Source: Secundilactobacillus odoratitofui DSM 19909 = JCM 15043
Lineage (GTDB): Bacteria; Bacillota; Bacilli; Lactobacillales; Lactobacillaceae
Assembly (NCBI RefSeq): GCF_001434895.1
Contig: NZ_AZEE01000028.1
Coordinates: forward strand, 124,502-188,501
Length of the DNA: 64,000 bases
Reading direction: 5' to 3'
A program made the position numbers and the translations under genes. Shown in pieces: positions 36,165-44,768 of the stretch (positions are counted from its first letter, which is position 1; every line of letters starts with the position of its first letter). Below the pieces are notes generated by a model. It did no database searches, had not been told where the DNA came from, and saw only the letters and a list, made by a program, of their open reading frames with translations.

Positions 36165-36762
36165 CATTTTGATTATTGGCGCAACTGGAACCGTAGGCAG
36201 CGCCACTCGTCAATACCTGTTGACACATACGGATGATCAGCTCACTTTAATGGCACGACACGTTGAACGACTCGGAAAACTAGATTCTGCCCGTGAAACT
36301 GCCATTTCTGGTAGCGTGATGGATGATGAAAGTTTGAAATCTGCACTGGCCGGACAGGACGTGGTGTTTGCGGCATTAAGTGGCAACTTACCAGCATACG
36401 CACAAGCCTTAGTCGACGCCATGTCACAAGTACCAGTAAAACGGTTGCTATTTATTACCTCAATGGGCATTTATGATGAGATTCCAACCGAACTTGGTGG
36501 TGGCAATGTCAGTCAAAATCCAGTTCTGAGACCCTATCGACAAGCCGCAGACATCATCGAGGATTCCGATTTGAATTACACGATCATCCGACCAGGCTGG
36601 TTCGATCATCAACCAGACACTAACTATCAGGTGACCCACAAGGGCGAACCATTTGGTGGTCACGATGTCGCCGTTGAGAGCATCGCAGATTTGGTGATGA
36701 AATTAGCCCATGATTCAAAACTCGGCAGCCGGGACAGCCTGGGAATTAATCGGCGAAATTAA
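36157..36762 (+). CDS. NAD(P)-binding Rossmann protein (NmrA/SDR-a5-like)
   Basis: A 201-residue protein beginning I-L-I-I-G-A-T-G-T-V-G, the Gly-rich nucleotide loop of atypical SDR/NmrA-like proteins, with S-M-G-I-Y and a T-I-I-R-P-G-W segment. These are NAD(P)H oxidoreductases or NADP sensors. Its ATG overlaps the MerR gene by 8 bases, so it is part of the MFS-MerR operon; a role in detoxification of the compound that induces the pump is an inference. Confidence 0.82.
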   Translation: MTNILIIGATGTVGSATRQYLLTHTDDQLTLMARHVERLGKLDSARETAISGSVMDDESLKSALAGQDVVFAALSGNLPAYAQALVDAMSQVPVKRLLFITSMGIYDEIPTELGGGNVSQNPVLRPYRQAADIIEDSDLNYTIIRPGWFDHQPDTNYQVTHKGEPFGGHDVAVESIADLVMKLAHDSKLGSRDSLGINRRN

Positions 36763-36771
36763 TTTTGATGG

Positions 36772-36800
36772 TTGACAAGATAAGATTATTTGATTATTAT
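36772..36800 (+). promoter_or_regulatory. Strong sigma-A promoter of the T-box operon
   Basis: TTGACA (36772-36777), 17-base spacer, TATTAT (36795-36800), a near-consensus housekeeping promoter about 25 bases before the T-box. Confidence 0.85.
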
Positions 36801-36819
36801 GAGAAACAATTAATAAATG

Positions 36820-37080
36820 CAGTGAGTAGTCAAAGTAAATTCTAACTTTAAGAGATCATTCGTAAGGCTGAGAGAATGAACCAGAATTGAAACACAACTA
36901 CTAGCAGTTGTCCTGAACAAAGTGATTCAGTAGGGATGGCCGGCCACCCGTCGTTATTCGGGCCAAGTTTGTTAGAACTTGACGAGGTAGTTACTGTGAG
37001 GTAACTACGAATAGAGGTGGCACCACGAGCTAATCGTCCTCTCAAAGATTAATTTCTTTGAGGACGATTAGCTTTTTTGT
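36820..37080 (+). promoter_or_regulatory. T-box riboswitch with intrinsic terminator
   Basis: The conserved T-box sequence AGGTGGCACCACG lies at 37014-37027 and is followed by a 20-bp terminator stem and T-run. Stem I: arms AGTAGT (36825-36830)/ACTACT (36897-36902), then an internal loop with AGTA (36834-36837) opposite GAAACACA (36889-36896), then AATTCT/AGAATT, and a distal loop with GGCTGAGAG. Candidate specifiers within GAAACACA are AAC (Asn), ACA (Thr) and CAC (His). The antiterminator bulge reads TGGC, which would pair with a tRNA ending GCCA, so a G discriminator is expected, favouring Asn. Uncharged tRNA would switch on the downstream oppA/M20 genes. Confidence 0.92.
37028..37078 (+). 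terminator. T-box-controlled terminator
   Basis: AGCTAATCGTCCTCTCAAAG (37028 on) pairs with its complement to 37073, then TTTTTT. It competes with the antiterminator formed with the T-box sequence. Confidence 0.9.
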
Positions 37081-37121
37081 TACCACAAATTAAATTGAAT
37101 TGCAGAAGGGATGATGAAGAA

Positions 37122-37211
37122 TGTTTCAATTGATGATGTTCAACTTAATAACAGCCAATGCGGGTCTTAAGCGACATCATCTGCATATGCGACATAGTCA
37201 GAACCGGTAAT
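37122..37211 (+). CDS. Possible 29-residue ORF between the T-box and the lipoprotein gene
   Basis: Begins at ATG 37122 (M-F-Q-L-M-M-F-N) and ends with a basic, His-rich tail (K-R-H-H-L-H-M-R-H). GAAGGG lies upstream. It has no recognised relative and no terminator follows it, so it is not a standard leader peptide; chance is a real alternative. Confidence 0.25.
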
Positions 37212-37247
37212 ACAACGATGACCGTCAAATTTTGGGAGGAAAAGCAT

Positions 37248-38879
37248 ATGCAAAAATCAGTTAAGCGTTTTATTGGAACAGCGTTAGTGTTAGTCAGTGG
37301 TATCATCTTGGCAGGTTGTGGGAAATCCGCCACGAAGGTTCAACAAACGGCAACCATCATGGAACAAGCTGACATTTCGTCATTGGATTCATCACAAATT
37401 ACCGATGTTGGCGCCCTTGAGACCGTGAACAACTCACAGGAAGGGTTGTATCGAATGAAAAACAGTACCACCGTGATTCCGGGACTTGCCACAGCCATCG
37501 TTAAACCAACCAATGGTCAAACGGTGTACACCTTCAAGCTACGCAAAAACTTGAAATGGAGTAACGGCGATGCCTTAACCGCTAATGATTTTGTTTATTC
37601 ATGGCGACGGGCAGTTAATCCTACCTCTAAGGCAGCCAACGCCTACATGTTTTTACCAATTAAGAACGCCAAACAAATTGAAAACGGTAAACTGCCGGTA
37701 TCTAAGCTCGGTGTTCAAGCCGTTAACAAAACCACTTTGAAAGTTACCTTGGCACAGGCAACGCCATACTTTAAGTATTTGGTTGCGGCCGTCCCGTTTT
37801 TGCCACTCAACCAAAAAGTGGTCGAGAAGTACGGTTCGAGTTACGGGACTTCCGCTGCTAAGACCGTTTTTGACGGACCATTCACCATTCAAAACTGGAC
37901 AACCTCGTCAGCTAACTGGACCCTTAAAAAGAACCCGAACTATTGGGACAAAAAATCGGTTAAGTTGAGTAGCGTCAAATTCCAAGTGGCCAAATCGCCA
38001 GAAACGGCATTGTCACTTTATCAATCTGGTAAGTTAGACAACATTGTGTTAGCCGGGCAACAAGCCGCTCAGATGAAGAAGGATAAGGGATACTTGAGTT
38101 ATCCAAGTGGTGAAACGGACTACTTAGCTTATAACTTCCGTAGCAAAGCCATGCGCAACCTCAATATTCGAAAAGCCATCTCACTGGCCATTAACCGCGA
38201 GAGTTTAACCCAGAACGTTTTGAAGAATGGTGCTAAAGCCCCTTACGGCCTGGCACCAGAGGAAATTTCAAAGAATCCGTCAAACGGCAAGGATTTTGCG
38301 AAGGATTCAAGTGTTAAAGAATCGGTGGCATACAACCCAACCCTTGCTAAGAAGTATTGGGCCAAAGGGATGAAACAGTTAGGCTTGACCAAACTCAACT
38401 TGAAGTTGGTTTGTTACGACGTGGATTCATTCAAAAACTCAGCTGAGTACATTCAAGCTAATACCAAGAAGTATCTGAAGGGCATCAACATCCAAATCGA
38501 TGTCCAGCCAAAGGTTCAAGCCATTACGACGATGCAAAAGAAAACCGGTTATGATTTAGGCTTCACCAACTGGATCGCCTCATATCCTGATTTAAACGAA
38601 TTCTTCCAGTTACTCAACACCAACAACGTCAATAATGCAGGTAACTATTCCAACGCTACTTACGACAAGCTTTATAGTAATGCTAACGTGAAAGACGTTA
38701 CTAGCACTCAGAAGCGCTACGACGATTTCAAACAAGCCAATCAAGTGGCCATGAAACAACAGGCCATTGCGGCACTAAACCAAGGCCAAATTGCACGACT
38801 GAACAAGCCTAGTTTACAAGGGGTGACCTACGCCGCTGCTCAGGGGATCTCATTAAAAGATGCATACCGGACAAAATAG
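37248..38879 (+). CDS. OppA-type peptide-binding lipoprotein
   Basis: A 543-residue solute-binding protein. Signal peptide with lipobox L-A-G-C near residue 23 indicates attachment to the outer face of the membrane. The body has the family 5 features (F-K-L-R-K-N-L-K-W-S-N-G-D-A-L-T-A-N-D-F and Y-N-P-T-L-A-K-K). These proteins bring oligopeptides to an Opp permease; permease genes are not adjacent. T-box control upstream ties it to supply of one amino acid. ATG 37248 with GGGAGG is preferred to the longer frame that starts in the leader. It is followed after 11 bases by the M20 hydrolase gene. Confidence 0.9.
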   Translation: MQKSVKRFIGTALVLVSGIILAGCGKSATKVQQTATIMEQADISSLDSSQITDVGALETVNNSQEGLYRMKNSTTVIPGLATAIVKPTNGQTVYTFKLRKNLKWSNGDALTANDFVYSWRRAVNPTSKAANAYMFLPIKNAKQIENGKLPVSKLGVQAVNKTTLKVTLAQATPYFKYLVAAVPFLPLNQKVVEKYGSSYGTSAAKTVFDGPFTIQNWTTSSANWTLKKNPNYWDKKSVKLSSVKFQVAKSPETALSLYQSGKLDNIVLAGQQAAQMKKDKGYLSYPSGETDYLAYNFRSKAMRNLNIRKAISLAINRESLTQNVLKNGAKAPYGLAPEEISKNPSNGKDFAKDSSVKESVAYNPTLAKKYWAKGMKQLGLTKLNLKLVCYDVDSFKNSAEYIQANTKKYLKGINIQIDVQPKVQAITTMQKKTGYDLGFTNWIASYPDLNEFFQLLNTNNVNNAGNYSNATYDKLYSNANVKDVTSTQKRYDDFKQANQVAMKQQAIAALNQGQIARLNKPSLQGVTYAAAQGISLKDAYRTK

Positions 38880-38890
38880 GAGGTTAAACC

Positions 38891-40012
38891 ATGACAACGC
38901 AAACACCAATGATCGATGAAGAACAGATTTTAGCTGATTTTAACTACTTGCACACGCGTGGGGAGACCGCCTTTAACGAAGTGAACACCACGAACTACCT
39001 TGCCAAACGATTGGATGAAATGGGCGTTGCTTATGAGCGTTTCGATGATTTTACTGGCTTAATTGCCACCATTGGTGATGGGCGCAAACCCATCATTGGG
39101 ATGCGATCAGACATCGATGCCTTGAAACAAGTCTATCAGGGTAAAACCCAAGTGCTACACTCTTGCGGCCACGATTCACACATGGCGATGGTCCTTGCCG
39201 TAGCAGCGTACTATGCTAAACGGCCTGAAGCCATTCCAGGGACTTTGAAATTGATTTTTCAACCAGCTGAAGAGACTGTGACCGGCGCTGATCGGGTCAT
39301 CAAGAGTGGTAAGCTGGGTCAGTTAGATTATTTGTACGGCTTACACGTTTGCGCGCAAGATGAAGTGGCGGGCAAGCACGCCGAAGCCATGATTCCAGAC
39401 ATTGCGACGCGGACTTATTGGGTAACAATCACTGGTAAAACTGCTCACGCTGGTCGCCCCGAACTTGGCGCAAACGTGATTGACGGCTTTAGTGCCCTAA
39501 ATGAAAAGTTTAAGCAAATCAAACTAGATACTAACTTGCCATACTCAGTGACCACCACCATGGTGCAGGCCGGTGAATCGTCCAACATCGTGCCAGATAA
39601 GGGGACGTTTGCCGTGGATTTACGTGCCCGGACGAACGACATGATGGATGAACTTCAGGCCCAAGCATTTCAAGCCATGAAAGACGTTTCAGTCAACGGC
39701 ATCGAAGTGATCTTAGACGGCAATGATTTATCACCGGCGGCAATTCCAAGCGAACCAGCGATTTCAACCATGTCAAAAGCAATCACTGAAGTCCTTGGCG
39801 CCGATGGGCTGGTTGAACCTGCACCTACTCAAGGTGGCGATGATTTTCACTTTTACGCCTATGACGGCGTGGCTAAGGAATCGACCATGTTGGGGCTTGG
39901 TTGTGATTTGACGCCCGGTTTACACGTTCCTGGCATGACTTTTGACCGGTCGGCAATGTTTGATGGTGCTCAGATTATGATTAATGTTGTGCGGATGACG
40001 GGTAAGAATTAA
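38891..40012 (+). CDS. M20-family amidohydrolase / N-acyl-amino-acid deacylase
   Basis: A 373-residue metal-dependent hydrolase. Metal-binding motif S-C-G-H-D-S-H and the E-E of P-A-E-E-T-V place it in the M20D amidohydrolase group (IAA-amino acid hydrolase/hippurate hydrolase/aminoacylase type); the dimerisation domain with G-K-T-A-H-A-G follows. It would release an amino acid from an N-acyl precursor or short peptide in the cytoplasm. Coupled with OppA under one T-box, it is part of an amino acid scavenging operon. Substrate unknown. Confidence 0.86.
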   Translation: MTTQTPMIDEEQILADFNYLHTRGETAFNEVNTTNYLAKRLDEMGVAYERFDDFTGLIATIGDGRKPIIGMRSDIDALKQVYQGKTQVLHSCGHDSHMAMVLAVAAYYAKRPEAIPGTLKLIFQPAEETVTGADRVIKSGKLGQLDYLYGLHVCAQDEVAGKHAEAMIPDIATRTYWVTITGKTAHAGRPELGANVIDGFSALNEKFKQIKLDTNLPYSVTTTMVQAGESSNIVPDKGTFAVDLRARTNDMMDELQAQAFQAMKDVSVNGIEVILDGNDLSPAAIPSEPAISTMSKAITEVLGADGLVEPAPTQGGDDFHFYAYDGVAKESTMLGLGCDLTPGLHVPGMTFDRSAMFDGAQIMINVVRMTGKN

Positions 40013-40056
40013 TTAAGATGTAGGTGAAGCTGAAACGATGAGATTGCGGCTTAATT

Positions 40057-40102
40057 AAAAAACGCTGTAAGTACCTTATTTCTGGTATTTACAGCGTTTT
40101 TG
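40057..40102. terminator. Bidirectional terminator
   Basis: AAAAACGCTGTAAGTACC and GGTATTTACAGCGTTTTT pair with one mismatch, between convergent M20 and permease genes. Confidence 0.85.
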
Positions 40103-40162
40103 GTTTATTTATCTGATTATCGTGATGAAGTAGCTTCAGATTGGTGAATTTTCAATTTGAGG

Positions 40163-41611
40163 TTAATTGTTTTCTGGCGTTGCGTCCTTCGTATGACGAT
40201 TATGTTTCTCTAAATCAGCCATGATTTGTTCACCCAACAATTCATCAGCCGTTACCGGGTGATGTCGCGACCAGAGATAACCGGCTAAACCCAGAATGGT
40301 CCAAGCGCCTAAGATGATATATTCGTATGGCCAGACTAAGGATACTGGGGTACCCGGAATCACTGTGATGGCGGCAATTGCCAGTGCAGCTAAGCCACCA
40401 ATGGTTGGCCAGATCAAGCGCCGGTTGCGAAAACCGCCAATCATGGTGGGGTAATTGCGGCGGACGCGAATCAAACACCAGGCACTAAAGGCCCAAGCTA
40501 AAGCAATCAAGAAACCACCCATATCTAGGAAGTAAACCAGGGCGCCTTTACCCAACCAGCCAATACCAAGGGCGAGTACGAGTACCAGCCAAAGCGCATT
40601 AGTAGGGGTCCCATACTTTGGGTGCAACTTTGCCAGTGGTTTTGGTAGCATGTGGCCACGAGCCAATGAGAAAATGAGACGAGATGAGGCGGAAAATAAG
40701 TTCAAGAAACTCGTGAGTAATCCTAGCACCGCGATAGTGAAGGCAACGGTGCCTAGGATTGGGAATCCGGCTGCCTTAAAAGCATCGATGGTCCCCATGT
40801 TGAGGTTGGCTGTTTTTTGCCATGGATAAACCCAAGCTGAAGATAAAAGCACACCGATGTAATAAGTAGCGGCAACTACGATAGAAGCAATCACGATGAT
40901 GCCGATTTTTTTGGCGGGCATCTTTGCCTCTTCCGCCATCGTTGCCACAGACTCCCAGCCAGTCAAGAAGGTCATGGCCGGTAGTACGAAGCGAATAATT
41001 GCGGGTAACGGTTGTTGCTTACTGCTAAAAGCAGGCCAGAAGTTGTGTGCGGAGCCCCGGCTGAAACCGACCACCATCAGTGTGACGCCTAAGATGACGA
41101 GGCCGACCATCATAATGGTTTGAATTTGGCCAGTTAATTTGGCACCCAGATAAGTAATTGTAAAAATGATGAGTGTAATCAGGATGCCTAGTCCTAACTC
41201 CAAGTAATAAACTTGAACGCCCGCAAATTGGTAGGACGGTCCAGTTGCGATTGCGGGAAAGAGCTGGGCAATGAGTAAACTGGACGCGGTTACGTAAAAG
41301 CCTAACGCGCTTAAGTAGCCGCCCATTAAAGTCCAAGCTGCAAATAAGGCGCCACGTTTTCCGAATGCGACGTAGCCAAACACCACTTCGCCGCCGGAAC
41401 GGATGAACAGTGTCGCTAATTCTGCAAAAGACAGTGACGCCAGCACCGCAACGAACATTGCGAGCATCAGCCCAAAAATTTCGCCACCGGCGCCATACTC
41501 ACTAAAAAACTGACTGTTGGTATAGATCCAACCACTACCGATGGTGCCGCCCGCGCCTAGGGAGATCAAACCAATGGTGCCAACACTTTTTTTAACGGTT
41601 TTTGTAGCCAT
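40163..41611 (-). CDS. APC-family amino acid permease
   Basis: A 482-residue membrane protein with about twelve helices. The first helix contains S-L-G-A-G-G-T-I-G-S-G-W, the unwound substrate-binding segment (GxGxxG) of APC transporters; helix 6 has a broken F-L-T-G-W-E-S-V motif. It probably imports or exchanges an amino acid; the substrate is not clear, though glutamate/GABA- or arginine-type relatives exist in lactobacilli. The C-terminal tail is cytoplasmic and charged. GAGGAGG precedes the ATG. No associated decarboxylase gene is in view. Confidence 0.8.
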   Translation of the reverse strand: MATKTVKKSVGTIGLISLGAGGTIGSGWIYTNSQFFSEYGAGGEIFGLMLAMFVAVLASLSFAELATLFIRSGGEVVFGYVAFGKRGALFAAWTLMGGYLSALGFYVTASSLLIAQLFPAIATGPSYQFAGVQVYYLELGLGILITLIIFTITYLGAKLTGQIQTIMMVGLVILGVTLMVVGFSRGSAHNFWPAFSSKQQPLPAIIRFVLPAMTFLTGWESVATMAEEAKMPAKKIGIIVIASIVVAATYYIGVLLSSAWVYPWQKTANLNMGTIDAFKAAGFPILGTVAFTIAVLGLLTSFLNLFSASSRLIFSLARGHMLPKPLAKLHPKYGTPTNALWLVLVLALGIGWLGKGALVYFLDMGGFLIALAWAFSAWCLIRVRRNYPTMIGGFRNRRLIWPTIGGLAALAIAAITVIPGTPVSLVWPYEYIILGAWTILGLAGYLWSRHHPVTADELLGEQIMADLEKHNRHTKDATPENN

Positions 41612-42148
41612 TATGAAGTCCTCCTCAGCGTTATCTTAAATTAAGAATACGCTTACATTTTGATGAATCAAGGAAATTCCTGTGAACCTTCTTTGAAACC
41701 AAGTGTGTTGATTCGACCAGTGTCGCAACCTAACACAATTTTAAAACCGATTGTTCTAGAAACTGTAGAATACCGGATATTACGGCCCAGGTCAAGCAAA
41801 GGTAATGCTAAAGCGACAATCGCTAGTTTCAATCCGTTTGCCGCACGGATGATTGACCAGAGTGAGGCCAAGCCATTCAAAATCAATCGTTAACGGCGTG
41901 CATCGTTTGACGAAAGGCATTCTCGATAATATTAACCAAACATTAAGTTTCTTAGTGTGTGAGATTGAAGCCGCTTACGAACTGCGCCATCGTTGTCATT
42001 TGCGATAACTACTGGTCAATCCGGTTTAAAACGGTGCTTGACGGTGATTTATACCCTCTGTACAATGTAAAAGTTGGTGTCAATTTCAGTTGCGACCGGT
42101 GTAGCCTAGTACCGGTTGCCTTAACCGAATGTTTTGGGGAGAGAATAG
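41612..42148. other. Intergenic region with promoter of the exopolysaccharide operon
   Basis: About 540 bases. The left two thirds hold two overlapping, opposite 72-77-codon frames (41660-41893) without ribosome binding sites, which I treat as chance or remnant DNA. At 42038-42066 TTGACG, 17 bases and TACAAT make a strong sigma-A promoter for the glycosyltransferase operon, with a leader of about 75 bases. Confidence 0.6.
42038..42066 (+). promoter_or_regulatory. Promoter of the pgaC-like operon
   Basis: TTGACG (42038-42043), a 17-base spacer and TACAAT (42061-42066), close to the housekeeping consensus. Confidence 0.75.
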
Positions 42149-43363
42149 ATGCATTTATTTAGTAATTTTGTGATTTTATATCCGCTCATTGTGTCAATCG
42201 TTTGGATCACTGGCGCAATTTTTTTTGGAATTCTGCAGCACCAGGTGCCGTTACGTCGGCCATCTGAACAAGAGGCAACGCCATTAGTGTCGGTCTTGAT
42301 ACCGGCGCACAATGAGGAAACGACTTTACATGAAGTGGTTGAATCAGTGTCACGGTTAACCTATCAGCACATCGAACTGATTTTAATCGATGACGGCAGT
42401 TCCGATGAGACGTTGAACGTGATGCGAGCGCTTCAAACGCAATACGCGGCACAACTCCTAATTAAAGTTGTGCCTGTTAAGCAAAATGGTGGTAAAGCCA
42501 ATGCGCTCAACGTTGGGTTGGATTCGGCTGAAGGCGAATACCTGCTCTGCTTGGATTCTGATTCCTACATTGACCAAGACGCTTTATCACATATGATGCT
42601 TCAATTTTATAATGACGACAAAATTGGTGCAGTTGCCGGTCGGCCAGTAGTCCGTAATCGAACCACGCTACTGGGCCGACTGCAACTACTGGAATACATT
42701 GGGATCATCGATATCATCAAGCGTGGGCAAGCCTTTATTACCGGTCACATCACAACGGTTTCTGGTGTGATTGTGGTTTACCGCAAACGGGCGGTTAAAG
42801 AGGTTAACCGCTGGACGGTTGAAGCCTTAACTGAAGATATTGATATGACTTGGAAATTATATACGAAACACTGGCGGGTGGCATATTGCCCCCAAGCAGT
42901 ATCTTGGATACTAGTGCCTGAACACTTAAAGGCTCTGATCAAACAACGTCGTCGCTGGGCCCGTGGTGGCCTGGAAGTCTTAGTTCGTAACCGCCAGTTG
43001 ATTTTAAACGGTCGGTTAGCGGAACAATGGCTGTTGGTTGATATGGTTATTAGTAATGCCTGGGCACTTTGCTGTACTTTCGCCGTTTTGATGTACTTCT
43101 TAACGATGGTATTTGCGCACGTCTTGATTTTGGATGGTGGCATTTTGTTCGTGCTTACCTTGATCAGCATCGTTCAGTTCATAATTGGGTTTACCAGTTC
43201 ACAGCGACAGGGGTACGTTGATTGGCAGGATCTGTTGTTGTTGCCAATGTACTTTGTCTTTTACTGGGTGGTTAACCTGGTGAGCTGCATCACCGCGTTG
43301 GGCTCATTTTTCATTGATCCAAAACGCAAGGGCGTCTGGGCAAGTCCAGACCGGGGGGTGTAG
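42149..43363 (+). CDS. Family 2 glycosyltransferase, PgaC/IcaA-like polysaccharide synthase
   Basis: A 404-residue membrane synthase. N-terminal helix (about 5-28), a GT-A domain with D-D-G (81-83), D-S-D (136-138), T-E-D (228-230) and Q-R-R-R-W (266-270), and three or so C-terminal helices. These are the motifs of processive beta-glycosyltransferases that make and export poly-N-acetylglucosamine, hyaluronan or related chains. With the two downstream genes it copies the order icaA/pgaC, small membrane partner and N-deacetylase of PNAG operons. That the product is PNAG is an inference; a different hexosamine polymer is possible. GGGGAGAG lies before the ATG. Confidence 0.85.
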   Translation: MHLFSNFVILYPLIVSIVWITGAIFFGILQHQVPLRRPSEQEATPLVSVLIPAHNEETTLHEVVESVSRLTYQHIELILIDDGSSDETLNVMRALQTQYAAQLLIKVVPVKQNGGKANALNVGLDSAEGEYLLCLDSDSYIDQDALSHMMLQFYNDDKIGAVAGRPVVRNRTTLLGRLQLLEYIGIIDIIKRGQAFITGHITTVSGVIVVYRKRAVKEVNRWTVEALTEDIDMTWKLYTKHWRVAYCPQAVSWILVPEHLKALIKQRRRWARGGLEVLVRNRQLILNGRLAEQWLLVDMVISNAWALCCTFAVLMYFLTMVFAHVLILDGGILFVLTLISIVQFIIGFTSSQRQGYVDWQDLLLLPMYFVFYWVVNLVSCITALGSFFIDPKRKGVWASPDRGV

Positions 43364-43365
43364 GC

Positions 43366-43659
43366 ATGGATAAACATCAATTAGTTATTCGCAAGAAAAC
43401 CGGTTTGGCTTCGCGCTTGCGGCGTGCCATCTTATTGATTTTGTTATGGCTGTTTGCCATCTACGTGATTGGCATCAACCTCTGCTTCATTTTTGGCGTT
43501 TACACTGACAGTTTGGTGGTAAATTACTCGTTATTTAACTTATCATTACACGTGTATAAGTTATTTGGCATTCTAATTGTCGTCATTGGTGCGCTGATTT
43601 CGTTGTATGGCGTTGTGCACATTCGAAACCTCAAGCGAAAGGCGGCAGATCATGACTAA
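43366..43659 (+). CDS. Small two-helix membrane protein, PgaD/IcaD-like
   Basis: A 97-residue protein with two membrane helices (about 24-43 and 63-86) and basic ends, starting two bases after the synthase stop. By size, topology and position it is the counterpart of PgaD/IcaD, an accessory subunit needed for full synthase activity; sequence similarity to those is too weak to see by eye. It overlaps the deacetylase gene by 8 bases, so all three form one transcript. Confidence 0.65.
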   Translation: MDKHQLVIRKKTGLASRLRRAILLILLWLFAIYVIGINLCFIFGVYTDSLVVNYSLFNLSLHVYKLFGILIVVIGALISLYGVVHIRNLKRKAADHD

Positions 43660-44545
43660 GATAATGAGAAAGTGGATCCTCGGAATCATTATTGTGGTCT
43701 TTTTGGGCCTAATAGCGATTAACGTTAAGAAAAATATCAAATTTGAACTTGGTAATCGCGAAAATTATGCCTTAGCTGCCAAGGATCAAAAAATCAAAAA
43801 TGGTATCATGGTGCTGTGTTACCACCGAATTTTGAACGATAACCTGGCTGTTAAAACGGTGCAAGCGGTTAGTCCCAACAACCAATTGCACGCCTACAAC
43901 GTGAACTTATCGGACTTTAAAGTTCAGATGAATGACCTTGAACGGCAACACATCAAGGTGATTTCAACCTCTGAGATGGTGAAGATGCTTAAATCAAATC
44001 AACCCGTTCGCGGCAAATACGTGGTACTGACCTTTGATGACGTTGACCGGACTTTTGCGGAGAACGCAGCACCGGTTATGAAACAGCACCATTACCCTTA
44101 CACTGCCTCGATTATTACTGGAACGACTGGTGAATATATCGGTGGTGAACAACTCGCGACCTGGCCGCAAATTTTGAAATTGCGCAAGAGTGCTGGTAAC
44201 CTGCTTGAATTAGGGGTGCACACTAATAACATGCACTACCTGATTCACGGCACTCCGGCTTTCAACTTACGTAAAAACTACACTCGCTTTAAAGCCGATT
44301 TTGCCACCAGTCAAAAAGTCATGTTGGCAAAGACTGGGAAAGTCTCACCGATTTTCACTTATCCATATGGGAGCGGAACGCCGCAAGTTGAGAATTTCTT
44401 GATGGCGCAACCGTCATTAAATGTGATTTACACCTTAAATAACGGGATCGTGACGTCGGCGCAAAACCTAAGTTTAACGCCACGGATGATCGTTAACACG
44501 GATAGCTGGCCAAGTATTAATCGTTGGTTGGCAACTAAAGCTTAA
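43652..44545 (+). CDS. Polysaccharide deacetylase, PgaB/IcaB-like
   Basis: A 297-residue protein with an N-terminal membrane anchor (about 8-24) and an extracellular carbohydrate esterase 4 domain. Motif 1 is T-F-D-D (127-130), motif 2 H-T-N-N-M-H (190-195) and motif 3 T-Y-P-Y-G-S-G (about 236-242). The H-T-x-x-x-H form is that of IcaB/PgaB rather than peptidoglycan deacetylases. Such enzymes partially de-N-acetylate PNAG, which keeps it on the surface and aids biofilm. The start at 43652 is inside the end of the previous gene and is chosen over a longer frame that overlaps it fully. Confidence 0.83.
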   Translation: MTKIMRKWILGIIIVVFLGLIAINVKKNIKFELGNRENYALAAKDQKIKNGIMVLCYHRILNDNLAVKTVQAVSPNNQLHAYNVNLSDFKVQMNDLERQHIKVISTSEMVKMLKSNQPVRGKYVVLTFDDVDRTFAENAAPVMKQHHYPYTASIITGTTGEYIGGEQLATWPQILKLRKSAGNLLELGVHTNNMHYLIHGTPAFNLRKNYTRFKADFATSQKVMLAKTGKVSPIFTYPYGSGTPQVENFLMAQPSLNVIYTLNNGIVTSAQNLSLTPRMIVNTDSWPSINRWLATKA

Positions 44546-44589
44546 TCTATAATTTTGAACTTAAATATACATGCTTAGGTTTGGCTAAG

Positions 44590-44627
44590 AACTAGTCTTT
44601 GATAGTTATCAAAGACTAGTTTTTTTG
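44590..44627 (+). terminator. Terminator of the exopolysaccharide operon
   Basis: AACTAGTCTTTGATA / TATCAAAGACTAGTT with TTTTTT. Confidence 0.88.
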
Positions 44628-44670
44628 CTGTCTGGTGACAATTTTGTAAATTGACGCTTCAAACATAGGG

Positions 44671-44700
44671 AAAACCCTCGATGATAACTTTGAGGGTTTC
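44671..44700 (+). terminator. Small hairpin before the PAS gene
   Basis: AAAACCCTC / GAGGGTTT stem with a loop of 12; weak T-run. It may end background transcription or lie in the leader of the next gene. Confidence 0.4.
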
Positions 44701-44768
44701 ACCGAATGGGCAGTTACCGCCAGTTGCGCGATGCTAGACTCATTACGATGGGAATGAGGGATACGCAG

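Noticed and set aside
41660-41893. Opposite 72-77-codon frames in the gap before the exopolysaccharide operon
   Set aside because: No ribosome binding sites, overlap each other, no recognised protein.
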